A program made the position numbers and the translations under genes. DNA of 64,000 nucleotides from Paralcaligenes sp. KSB-10 (lineage in GTDB: Bacteria > Pseudomonadota > Gammaproteobacteria > Burkholderiales > Burkholderiaceae_B): positions 2,294,001-2,358,000 of the forward strand of contig NZ_CP089848.1 in assembly GCF_021266465.1 (NCBI RefSeq), given 5' to 3'. The notes beneath the pieces are model-generated. The model had not been told where the DNA came from, ran no database searches, and saw nothing but the letters and a program-made list of their open reading frames with translations. Below are positions 18,162 through 26,900 of this stretch, one piece after another. The first letter of the stretch is position 1, and the number at the start of each line of letters is the position of its first letter.

Positions 18162-18977
18162 ATGGCGCGAATTGTTGTGGTGACGTCCGGCAAAGGCGGC
18201 GTGGGTAAAACTACCACGAGTGCCAGCTTCTCTTCTGGCTTGGCCATGCGCGGTCACAAGACCGCAGTGATCGATTTCGACGTCGGTTTACGCAACCTGG
18301 ATCTGATCATGGGCTGCGAACGTCGTGTCGTGTACGACTTCGTCAATGTAATTCAAGGCGAAGCCACCCTCAACCAGGCCCTCATCCGCGACAAGCAACT
18401 GGAAAACCTGTTCATATTGCCTGCGTCCCAAACGCGCGATAAAGATGCCTTGTCGCAAGATGGCGTCGAAAAAGTGCTCAACGATCTCAAGGACATGGGT
18501 TTCGAGTACATAGTCTGCGACTCGCCTGCCGGCATAGAAACCGGGGCGCTGATGGCCTCTTATTTCGCCGACGACGCATTGGTCGTCACCAATCCCGAGG
18601 TTTCGTCGGTGCGCGACTCCGACCGGATCCTGGGTATTTTGTCCGCCAAATCGTTTCGCGCCGTCAAAGGCGAAGAACCCATCAAAGAATTCCTGCTGCT
18701 GACTCGCTACAATCCGAAGCGTGTGGCCGACGGCGAAATGCTGTCGCTCAAAGACATCGAAGACATCCTGCGCATCAAGTTGATAGGCGTGATTCCCGAG
18801 TCCGAATCAGTACTGCAGGCCTCCAACCAGGGGGTTCCGGCCATTCATATCCGCGACAGCGACGTTTCCACCGCCTACCAAGACGTGGTGGCTCGCTATC
18901 TGGGAGAAGAAAAAAAGCTGCGCTTTGTCGACTACGAAAAACCCGGCCTGTTCAAGCGCCTGTTCGGAGGGAAATAA
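18162..18977 (+). CDS. minD: Septum site-determining ATPase MinD
   Basis: ParA/MinD-family ATPase that oscillates on the membrane and carries MinC. The 271 residues show the deviant Walker [11 protein letters not shown] with the signature Lys11, switch regions ([24 protein letters not shown]), and a C-terminal amphipathic membrane-targeting helix ([10 protein letters not shown]). A good ribosome binding site (AAGGAATT) lies about 8 bases before the ATG. The 104-base minC-minD gap is AT-rich and could hold a promoter. minE starts one base after the stop. Confidence 0.97.
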   Translation: MARIVVVTSGKGGVGKTTTSASFSSGLAMRGHKTAVIDFDVGLRNLDLIMGCERRVVYDFVNVIQGEATLNQALIRDKQLENLFILPASQTRDKDALSQDGVEKVLNDLKDMGFEYIVCDSPAGIETGALMASYFADDALVVTNPEVSSVRDSDRILGILSAKSFRAVKGEEPIKEFLLLTRYNPKRVADGEMLSLKDIEDILRIKLIGVIPESESVLQASNQGVPAIHIRDSDVSTAYQDVVARYLGEEKKLRFVDYEKPGLFKRLFGGK

Positions 18978-18978
18978 A

Positions 18979-19245
18979 ATGTCCTTTCTTTCTTTCCTGC
19001 TCGGGCAAAAAAAGACCTCCGCCAGTGTCGCCAAAGATCGCCTGCAACTCATCCTCATCAACGAACGCGGCGGCAGCCGCGCTCCCGACTTCCTGCCCCA
19101 GTTGCAGCAGGAACTGGTGGCGGTTATTTCCAAATACGTCAAGATCAACCCGGAAGACATCAAAGTGAATCTTGATCGCCAGGATTCCCTGGAAATTCTT
19201 GAAGTCAAGATCGAGATGCCCCAGGCCGAGGCGGCCAGCAGCTGA
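18979..19245 (+). CDS. minE: Cell division topological specificity factor MinE
   Basis: 88-residue partner that triggers MinD ATPase and sets the MinCD oscillation. The N-terminal [20 protein letters not shown] is the membrane/MinD contact helix and the topological domain follows ([30 protein letters not shown]). I chose the ATG at 18979, right after the minD stop, preceded by GGAGGGAAAT; an in-frame upstream extension lies inside minD and is not family-like. Confidence 0.97.
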   Translation: MSFLSFLLGQKKTSASVAKDRLQLILINERGGSRAPDFLPQLQQELVAVISKYVKINPEDIKVNLDRQDSLEILEVKIEMPQAEAASS

Positions 19246-19255
19246 CGCCACAAAG

Positions 19256-19305
19256 CACATGGCCTGGCAAAGGGGAAAAGTAGCTCCCTTTTGCCAGGCC
19301 ATGTG
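19256..19305. terminator. Long hairpin between minE and a convergent lipoprotein gene
   Basis: CACATGGCCTGGCAAA (from 19256) pairs with TTTGCCAGGCCATGTG (to 19305) around a short central loop, a stem of about 19 pairs with one bulge. It lies exactly between two convergent genes, as a bidirectional terminator would, but neither strand has a T-run after it. Confidence 0.5.
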
Positions 19306-19329
19306 CCTGTGCCGCCCGTCAGGCGAAGG

Positions 19330-19554
19330 TCAGTGTTTGCCGACCTGATCGCCAATAATCCCGCCGATGGCGGCGCCACCAACCGTACCAAGCACGCCTC
19401 CGCCGGTAATCACGGCACCCGCCACGCCGCCGATACCGGCACCGGTTACCGTGCTTTTTTGACGACGGCTCATGCTATCCCAGGACGAGCAGCCCGCAGT
19501 AGCTGCCACCAGCACCGCTACTACCGCGAATTTGCAGATTGAGTTTAATTTCAC
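19330..19554 (-). CDS. Small glycine-zipper lipoprotein (OsmB-like)
   Basis: 74 residues. A lipoprotein signal ends in the lipobox AATAGC, so Cys22 should be acylated. The mature part carries a glycine-zipper hairpin (TGAGIGGVAGAVITGG and GGAAIGGIIGDQVG) as in OsmB/SlyB-type envelope stress lipoproteins. The start is a GTG at 19554, fixed by a strong GGAGG seven bases upstream; no ATG is available in frame. Exact role unknown. Confidence 0.8.
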   Translation of the reverse strand: MKLNSICKFAVVAVLVAATAGCSSWDSMSRRQKSTVTGAGIGGVAGAVITGGGVLGTVGGAAIGGIIGDQVGKH

Positions 19555-19667
19555 TTTTTTTCCTCCAATACTAGATACTATTTAATAGCTTGAATTTACT
19601 ATACCTGACGAGCCGTCAGCATCGCAAACTTCAGGCCCACACGCTGTGAGTGGACGAAAAATATGTA

Positions 19668-20237
19668 TCAAGGCCCTTCAGGCATCGGCCTTGTATTGCA
19701 CGACTTGATCAGGGCCAGCACTTCCTTGAAGCGAGGGTGATGCGCCGACTCCAGCCACTCGAACATAGCCATTTCGGCGCTCACCACCTCGATACCATAG
19801 TGCGCTGCCCGGGCAAGCGCAATGTGGCGATCGGACTGACGCCTGGACCCAATGCAGTCGGCGACCAATACCGGGCATAAACCCAGGTCCATCAGGCCCA
19901 ATGCAGTTTGTAACACACATACATGCGCTTCCGTGCCGATTAACAACACACGCGATCGTTTCCCAGGCAATTGTTCAACGAAACCAGGCTCACTAGCCGC
20001 ATTAAAATGCATTTTATGCACAATATGATGCAGGAATGGACGCAGATCTGTCGCAGTGGGACCGATTTTCGCTGCGCAATGCTCGGTGGCAATCACAGGG
20101 ATATCCAGCAAGCGCGCCGCGCCGGCCAGAGCCTGGGCCCGGGCCAGCAATTGCATGCAGTCATGTATGGCCGGCAGCAAACGGGTTTGCATGTCGACCA
20201 CCACCAGAACGGAATCCTCGGCGCGCAATTGCCTCAT
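19668..20237 (-). CDS. Isochorismatase-family cysteine hydrolase
   Basis: 189-residue soluble enzyme of the isochorismatase-like fold, resembling the YcaC group. The catalytic triad can be placed: Asp in VLVVVDMQTRLLP (about residue 15), Lys in HKMHFNA, and the nucleophile Cys in GTEAHVCVLQTALGL. Substrate cannot be read from sequence. The ABC-F gene on the same strand ends only 9 bases upstream, so the two may be co-transcribed. Confidence 0.85.
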   Translation of the reverse strand: MRQLRAEDSVLVVVDMQTRLLPAIHDCMQLLARAQALAGAARLLDIPVIATEHCAAKIGPTATDLRPFLHHIVHKMHFNAASEPGFVEQLPGKRSRVLLIGTEAHVCVLQTALGLMDLGLCPVLVADCIGSRRQSDRHIALARAAHYGIEVVSAEMAMFEWLESAHHPRFKEVLALIKSCNTRPMPEGP

Positions 20238-20246
20238 GGCGACGGC

Positions 20247-21920
20247 TTATTTCAGGGCCTTGTAGCGCAGGCGTTTGGGCTTGGCCCCTTCCTCGCCCAG
20301 GCGACGCCTCTTGTCGGCCTCATACTCCTGGTAGTTGCCGTCGAAAAACACGACTTGCGAATCGCCCTCGAAAGCCAGGATATGCGTGGCGATACGATCC
20401 AGGAACCAGCGGTCATGACTGATGACCAGCACGCAGCCCGCAAATTCCAGCAAGGCATCTTCGAGCGCCCGCAGGGTTTCGACGTCCAGATCGTTCGACG
20501 GTTCATCCAGCAGCAATACATTGCCGCCCGTGAGTAGCGTCTTGGCCAGATGCAGGCGGCCGCGCTCGCCTCCGGACAGCTTGCCGACGAGCTTGTTCTG
20601 ATCGGCCCCCTTGAAATTGAAGCGCCCCAGGTAGGCGCGCGAGGCCATTTCGAACTTGCCCACCGTCAGCAGATCGGCCCCATCGGAAACGGCATCAAAC
20701 ACCGTTTTATCGTCGGGCAACGACTCGCGCGACTGATCCACAAAAGCCACCTGCACGGTTTTGCCGATCCTGACCTCGCCCGAATCGGCCTGTTCCTTGC
20801 CCGCCATCATGCGAAACAGCGTGGATTTACCCGCACCGTTGGCACCGATAATGCCCACGATCGCTCCGGCCGGAATCCTGAAACTGAGCTTGTCGATCAA
20901 CAGGCGATCGCCATAGCCCTTGCAGACGTTATCGAATTCGATGACTTCATTGCCCAGGCGCTCGGCAACGGGAATAAAAATCTCTTGTGTCTCGTTACGC
21001 TTCTGGTATTCGTGCGACGACAATTCCTCGAAACGCGCCAAGCGCGCCTTGGCCTTGGCCTGGCGTCCCTTGGGACTCTGACGCACCCACTCGAGCTCTT
21101 TCTTGATGGTTTTCTGGCGAGACGATTCGGACGCTTCTTCTTTCTCGAGGCGGGCTTCTTTCTGCTCGAGCCAGGAGCTGTAGTTGCCTTTCCAGGGAAT
21201 GCCATAGCCGCGGTCCAGCTCCAGGATCCATTCAGCCGCATTGTCGAGAAAATAGCGATCGTGTGTCACTCCGACCACAGTGCCCGGAAATTTGTGCAGA
21301 AACTGTTCCAGCCATTCGACGCTTTCAGCATCCAGGTGGTTGGTCGGCTCATCGAGCAAGAGCATATCGGGCTTGGACAGCAGCAGGCGGCACAAGGCTA
21401 CCCGGCGTTTTTCGCCGCCCGACAGCTGGCCTATGGTCGCGTCCCACGGAGGCAGCCGCAGCGCGTCGGCCGCAATCTCCATTTGATGCTCGATGTCGTC
21501 GGCGCCGCTGGATGCCGCCGCCGCGATGACCGCTTCGAGCTCGGCCTGTTCGCTGGCCAGTTTGTCAAAATCGGCATCGGGCTCGGAGTAAGCGGCATAA
21601 ACCTCGTCAAGCCGCTTGCGCGCCGTGAAGATCTCGCCCAGGCCCGCTTCAACCGACTCGCGCACGGAATGCTCGGGATCCAGTTGAGGCTCCTGAGGCA
21701 GATAGCCAATTTTGATGCCGGGCATGGGAACGGCTTCGCCTTCGATCTCTTGATCGATGCCGGCCATGATTTTAAGCAGCGTGGACTTGCCCGAGCCGTT
21801 CAGGCCCAGAACGCCGATTTTCGCGCCGGGAAAAAAAGACAGGGAAATGTCGCGCAGGATCTGCCGCTTGGGCGGCACGATTTTGCCCACCCGATTCATC
21901 GTGTATACGTATTGAGCCAT
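20247..21920 (-). CDS. ettA: ABC-F translation factor EttA
   Basis: Energy-dependent translational throttle protein that binds the ribosomal E site and gates the first peptide bond according to ATP/ADP. 557 residues with two ABC cassettes and no membrane segment: Walker [10 protein letters not shown] and GANGAGKST, signatures [16 protein letters not shown] and [16 protein letters not shown], Walker [13 protein letters not shown] and [12 protein letters not shown]. The arm and interdomain linker (about 242-320) are present. I chose the ATG at 21920 (MAQYVYTM), the conserved EttA start; the frame extends to 22028 without similarity. Confidence 0.95.
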   Translation of the reverse strand: MAQYVYTMNRVGKIVPPKRQILRDISLSFFPGAKIGVLGLNGSGKSTLLKIMAGIDQEIEGEAVPMPGIKIGYLPQEPQLDPEHSVRESVEAGLGEIFTARKRLDEVYAAYSEPDADFDKLASEQAELEAVIAAAASSGADDIEHQMEIAADALRLPPWDATIGQLSGGEKRRVALCRLLLSKPDMLLLDEPTNHLDAESVEWLEQFLHKFPGTVVGVTHDRYFLDNAAEWILELDRGYGIPWKGNYSSWLEQKEARLEKEEASESSRQKTIKKELEWVRQSPKGRQAKAKARLARFEELSSHEYQKRNETQEIFIPVAERLGNEVIEFDNVCKGYGDRLLIDKLSFRIPAGAIVGIIGANGAGKSTLFRMMAGKEQADSGEVRIGKTVQVAFVDQSRESLPDDKTVFDAVSDGADLLTVGKFEMASRAYLGRFNFKGADQNKLVGKLSGGERGRLHLAKTLLTGGNVLLLDEPSNDLDVETLRALEDALLEFAGCVLVISHDRWFLDRIATHILAFEGDSQVVFFDGNYQEYEADKRRRLGEEGAKPKRLRYKALK

Positions 21921-22069
21921 GTCTGGAAAATAGGAGGAAATCAGAAAGCTTCGATTGTAGGCTGTATGCGGAAATAAAGCCGCTCGCGGCAACAGCCTGT
22001 CAAGGAGGCCATGCGTTCGAACGGCCATGCTTTAAAATACCGGGATTATTTCCCCACCCAGTGCCACCA

Positions 22070-22573
22070 ATGCCGTCCATCCCAGACTCCAAACCCTGTT
22101 TTACCGCCGAAGAACTCGACCTCCTCGGCCGCACGGCCGACGCCCTGAGCGCCTATATGGGCAAGCCAGTGCTGGCTGAAGTCATGGACGCCGAGGAAAC
22201 CGGCTTTGAATGGGCCTTGTTCGCTGTGCCTCTGGGAACAGAAGACACTGTTGGCGACGATCAAACCATTGTGCAGGTCGGAGGGGCCGGCGCCAGGCTT
22301 CTGGGCAACAGAGGGGGCCTGGATATCGACGACGGTTTCTTCGATTGCGAATATCTATGGGCTATCCAGCTGTCCACGCTGGAAGGCGTACGCTTCATCA
22401 AGATCGACCAAGGCGGCGATGAAATCGCCTGGACCGACAATCTGCGCGAAATACTGCCCTTCAATCTGATTGACGAAGCCTTGCCGGATGATGACGAAGA
22501 CGACGATGAAGACGTCGATGACGATGACGACGCCGAGGATCAAGCGCCCGGCTCGCCACGTCACCTGCACTGA
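22070..22573 (+). CDS. Hypothetical protein with highly acidic tail
   Basis: 167 residues, not recognised. The body (about 1-130) is mixed alpha/beta with phrases such as CFTAEELDLLGRTADALSAYM and LEGVRFIKIDQGGDEIAW. The last 35 residues are almost only Asp and Glu (LPDDDEDDDEDVDDDDDAED), then a short Pro/His end. The tail could bind metal or basic proteins, or be a solubility tail. A GTG at 22061 is an alternative start. A TTTAAAAT -10-like element lies about 35 bases upstream. It diverges from ettA and converges on a glycosyltransferase gene. Confidence 0.65.
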   Translation: MPSIPDSKPCFTAEELDLLGRTADALSAYMGKPVLAEVMDAEETGFEWALFAVPLGTEDTVGDDQTIVQVGGAGARLLGNRGGLDIDDGFFDCEYLWAIQLSTLEGVRFIKIDQGGDEIAWTDNLREILPFNLIDEALPDDDEDDDEDVDDDDDAEDQAPGSPRHLH

Positions 22574-22588
22574 ATCTGCGGTGCGGGC

Positions 22589-23518
22589 TTAGCGGCGAAA
22601 GCGGTCGCGGCCATACAGCAGTGCGCCCACAGGCCACATGGCCACGACCAGCAGGCGCGAGCCCAGCCCTGTAAGAGGACGATCGGCCGGCAGGGCCTGC
22701 CCGGTCCGCCGGATATGCAGGGCGAAGCGTGTGTAGCGGGCCGCCGCAACGAAGAAAGCCTGCGGCTGATAGCGAAACCAGGGCAGGCACTTGACCACCG
22801 TATCGTGCGCCAGCAGCCAGAGCCCCAAAGCGTGCTGCTGACTGTTGCGGCCCTGCATCGACAGCGAATCAGGGCTGTCGTAATAAACCCGAAAAACCTG
22901 GTTGACAAAACGAGTCTGGAATCCGGCCCGCGCCATCGCGCGCCACACCAGGCTTTCGGGGACAAAGCCGGGAATCTCGTCGGGAAACGGAAACTGGCGC
23001 AGCACCTCGGTGCGCATGCAGCCGAACTTTTCACCCCGGACGCGGTACTTGAATGTCATATCGAGCACGCTTGCATCCAACACGTCCTCGGGGAATCTAT
23101 CGCCCACAATGCCGCCGTCTGGCCTGGCGCACAAACCCGTAACCGCCACAAAGCGGGGACGATCCTGAGGCGATATCCCGGACCAGGCCCGCGCCATGGC
23201 ATCGAGCGCATCGGCGTCCAGGCTGTCGTCGCTATCCAGGGCGACGATCAATTCGCCCTGGGCTTCGCGCACACCATGATTGAATGCGGTTTTCTTGTGC
23301 TGGTTGGGCTGCCAGGCATAGCGAACCGGAAAACGCGCCTCTTGCTGCCACTGCAGAACCCGCGCCCGGGTATTGTCGGTCGAGCCGTCGTCCACGACCA
23401 GCCACTCGAAATCCTGAAACGACTGCCCGCACAATGAGGCATACACGCGCCCAAGCGTATCCGCCCGGTTGTAGCTGGGAGTCAAAACGGTAAAAAGATG
23501 ACGCCAGGTGCTGGGCAT
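22589..23518 (-). CDS. Family 2 glycosyltransferase
   Basis: 309-residue GT-A fold sugar transferase. The N-terminal nucleotide-sugar domain has FTVLTPSYNRADTL, VVDDGSTDNT and the metal-binding VALDSDDSLDADALDAM; the last ~25 residues contain a hydrophobic stretch near LLVVAMWPVGALLYG that may anchor it to the membrane. Likely acts on LPS or another surface glycan. It stands alone without other glycan genes. The ATG at 23518 is preferred because the family start follows at once. Confidence 0.85.
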   Translation of the reverse strand: MPSTWRHLFTVLTPSYNRADTLGRVYASLCGQSFQDFEWLVVDDGSTDNTRARVLQWQQEARFPVRYAWQPNQHKKTAFNHGVREAQGELIVALDSDDSLDADALDAMARAWSGISPQDRPRFVAVTGLCARPDGGIVGDRFPEDVLDASVLDMTFKYRVRGEKFGCMRTEVLRQFPFPDEIPGFVPESLVWRAMARAGFQTRFVNQVFRVYYDSPDSLSMQGRNSQQHALGLWLLAHDTVVKCLPWFRYQPQAFFVAAARYTRFALHIRRTGQALPADRPLTGLGSRLLVVAMWPVGALLYGRDRFRR

Positions 23519-23634
23519 GATTATTTTGCCTAGTAGTGCATACGCAAAATAATAGGCGAAAAAAAACCACAAACGTGAAAGCTTGCGGTTTCTTTGCCTT
23601 GATTACATCAAGACACACACTGCCGAACCGGAAT

Positions 23635-23763
23635 TCAGGCGCGTTTTACTTTTTCGAGCATTTTGAATACGCCCTTGGGAGCCTTGACGAAAAGGCGCTT
23701 GAAAGCCTTGCCCAAGCAACGGCGCTCAAGGGTATTGCGACGGGTACGTTTGATTTCTGCCAT
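23635..23763 (-). CDS. Small 42-residue highly basic ORF, not recognised
   Basis: Starts MAEIKRTRRNTLERR and ends LEKVKRA. About 15 of 42 residues are Lys or Arg, with a predicted amphipathic middle (CLGKAFKRLFVKAPKG). A GGAG Shine-Dalgarno lies about 8 bases before the ATG, and the upstream leader has a hairpin and a repeated nonamer. Composition resembles small ribosomal or nucleic-acid-binding proteins, but I do not recognise a family. It lies between a glycosyltransferase gene (ending start-side at 23518) and the divergent uvrA. Confidence 0.55.
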   Translation of the reverse strand: MAEIKRTRRNTLERRCLGKAFKRLFVKAPKGVFKMLEKVKRA

Positions 23764-23784
23764 GATGATCTCCGATCTTTACAC

Positions 23785-23827
23785 GGCGGGGTATGACTAA
23801 ACACGTGCCCGCCAAAACTGACTAAAC
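23785..23827 (-). promoter_or_regulatory. Structured leader of the 42-residue ORF
   Basis: GGCGGG (23785-23790) pairs with CCCGCC (23808-23813), with a duplicated nonamer TGACTAAAC at 23794-23802 (in the loop) and 23819-23827. On the minus strand this precedes the small ORF, and TATTTT near 23834 could serve as a -10. These are visible facts; regulation is inferred. Confidence 0.35.
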
Positions 23828-23943
23828 GCTCCTAAAATAGAGCGCCAATTGATAATTAACCCACCATTCTACTCCAAAATCAGTTTTTCGCCCAAAAACC
23901 CGCTTGCTGGGGTCCCTGGACAAAGAACAGCTACCATATCGGT

Positions 23944-26900
23944 ATGAGCTCACAAATCCGCATTATTGGCGCGCGCCAAAACAACCTGAAAAACCTTGAT
24001 GTGTCGATCAATACCGGGGAACTTCTGGTTCTGACCGGAGTATCCGGTTCGGGCAAAAGCTCCCTGGCCTTCGACACGCTGTATGCCGAAGGCCAGCGGC
24101 GCTACGTAGAGACTTTTTCCCCCTACGCGCGCCAGTTCCTGGACCGCATGGATAAGCCGCAGGTGGAACGCATCGAAGGCATCTTGCCCGCTATTGCCAT
24201 CGACCAGGTCAACCCGGTGCGCAACTCGCGCAGCACCGTGGGCACCATGACCGAGCTCAACGATCATTTGAAGCTGATGTATGCGCGCATGAGCCGCCTG
24301 TATTGCCAGTGTTGCGCGGCCGAGGTTCAGCGCGACAGCGCCGAATCCATCCAGCGCCACCTGGCCCTGCGCAGCGACTTGCACCAGGCACGCATGGTCG
24401 TCGCCTTCCCCGTCGTTATTCCGGCGAACTTCACCGAAGAAGAAGTACGCGGTTTTCTCGAACAGCAAGGCTATACGCGCATCCATCACGAAGAAACCAT
24501 TACGCGCACCGTACCTGCCGCCGCGAAAGGCAAAGGAAAGGGACGCCGTTCGGACAAGACCGAAAAGCTGCGGGTGCTGCATGTCACGCAGGACCGGTTC
24601 CGCTATGCCAACGCCGAAACAGCGCGTGTCATGGAAGCCCTGGATGCGGCACTCAAGCAGGGCGACGGGCATCTGGCAATCCACACCACAAACGACGGCA
24701 GCGAGGATGAAACCGTCCTGCGCTTCAGCAACCGCCTGCACTGCGCCCACTGCAATATCGAATACTCCCCTACTTTGCCGAGCACGTTTTCGTTCAACTC
24801 GCCGCTGGGCGCCTGCGAATCGTGCCGCGGTTTCGGCCGGGTCATGGGCATAGACTACGGCCTGGTCGTGCCGGACGAAAAAAAGACGCTTAACGAAGGA
24901 GCGGTCAAGCCCTGGCAAACCGCCAGCTACAAAGAATGCCAGCTCGAAATGGAGCGTTATGCGCCCGCCGCCGGCGTGCGCCTGAGCGTGCCCTGGAAAG
25001 ACCTGCGGGAAGACGAAAAAAACTGGGTCATCAACGGCACCGCCGACTGGAAAGGCGGCCAGAATGCCTGGAAAACGCAGTGGTACGGCGCGCAGCGGTT
25101 TTTCGACTGGCTGGAGTCGCGCGCCTACAAAATGCATGTGCGCGTGCTGCTCTCGAAATACCGCAGCTACACACCCTGCCCGGCCTGCGGCGGCTCGCGC
25201 CTGAAGCCCGATGCGACGCTCTGGCGTCTGGGCGATGCCAAAGGCCGCGCCGACGATCCTTACCCGCGCTTCATGCCGGTGCATGCGCAATGGACCCGCG
25301 AACAGCTCAACGCCCTGCCGGGCCTGGGCATCCACGACCTGATGCGCCTGCCCATCGCCCAGGTCCAGCAGTTTTTCGCCGATATTCATTTTGGCACAGC
25401 GCTCGACGCTGCCGTCGACCTGCTCCTCGGCGAGGTTCGAACCCGCCTGAAATTCCTGTGCGACGTGGGCCTGGGCTATCTGTCGCTGGATCGCCAGAGC
25501 CGAACTCTTTCGGGTGGAGAAGTGCAGCGCATCAACCTGACGACCGCCCTGGGCACTTCACTGGTCAATACCCTGTTCGTGCTGGACGAACCCTCCATCG
25601 GCCTGCACCCGCGCGATATGCACAGGGTCGTGGAAGTCATGCATCGCCTGCGCGCCAACGGCAATACCCTGGTGGTCGTCGAACACGATCCGCAAGTCAT
25701 GATTGCCGCCGACCGCATCCTCGACATAGGCCCAGGGCCCGGCGAACGCGGCGGCCAGATTGTCTTCGACGGCACGCCCGATCAATTGCGCAACGCGGAC
25801 ACGCTCACCGGAAACTATCTGGGAAGCCGCCTGCGTGTCGAAGCGCCTCGCCCCATGCCCGTCGCCGCCAACACGCCCAGGCTGGTGCTCGATGGCGTAA
25901 ACGCCAACAATCTCAAGCAGGTAACGATCGAAATCCCGCTGGGCCGGCTGGTCTGCGTCACCGGAGTGTCGGGCTCGGGCAAATCGACCCTGATCCAGGA
26001 TGTGCTGTACCCCGCCATCCTCAAGCACATGGGCAAGCCGACCGAGCCGCCCGGCGCTTACGCCCACCTGCTCGGCGTCGAGCAAATCGCCGACGTCGTC
26101 ATGGTCAATCAAACACCCATAGGCAAGACGGCACGATCGAATCCGGCCAGCTACGTGGGTGCCTTCGACGCCATACGCAAGCTGTTCGCCCAGGCCGCCG
26201 TGTCCAAAGAGCGCGGCTACACGCCCGGCACCTTCAGCTTCAACAGCGGCGACGGGCGCTGCCCCACTTGCGGCGGCACCGGCTTCGAACATGTGGAAAT
26301 GCAGTTCCTCTCCGACGTCTACCTGCGCTGTCCCGACTGCGACGGCAAGCGGTTTCGCCCGGAAATCCTGGAAGTGCGCGTCGAACACCTCGGCCGCAGC
26401 GCTTCCATCGACCAGGTGCTCGAAATGACCGTGCACGAAGCGCTGGAGTTTTTCAGCGGCCTGCGCGATGTGCAAACGGGGCTGGCGCCGCTGGCCGATG
26501 TCGGCCTGGAATATGTGCGCCTGGGCCAGCCGGTTCCCACCCTGTCGGGCGGAGAGGCCCAACGGCTCAAGCTGGCGGGCCACCTGGCGGCTGCCGCACG
26601 CAGTGGAATCTCCTCGGCCAAGGTGGCCAAGAAAGGCAGCCTGTTCCTGTTCGACGAACCCACTACCGGCCTGCACTTCGACGATGTCGCGCGGCTCATG
26701 CGGGCGTTCCGCAAGCTCCTGGCGGCCGGGCATTCGCTGCTGGTCATCGAGCACAACCTGGACGTCATCCGGGCCGCGGACTGGCTGATCGACCTGGGTC
26801 CCGAAGGCGGCGATGCCGGCGGCCAGGTCGTGGGGTTCGGAACTCCCGGCGATTTGACGGGCAATGCGCTGTCGCACACCGGCCGGGCCCTGCTGGCCTA

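Noticed and set aside
23924-23940. LexA-like site before uvrA
   Set aside because: CTG and CAG at 23920-23935 are separated by nine bases, one less than the LexA spacing, and the inner bases do not fit.
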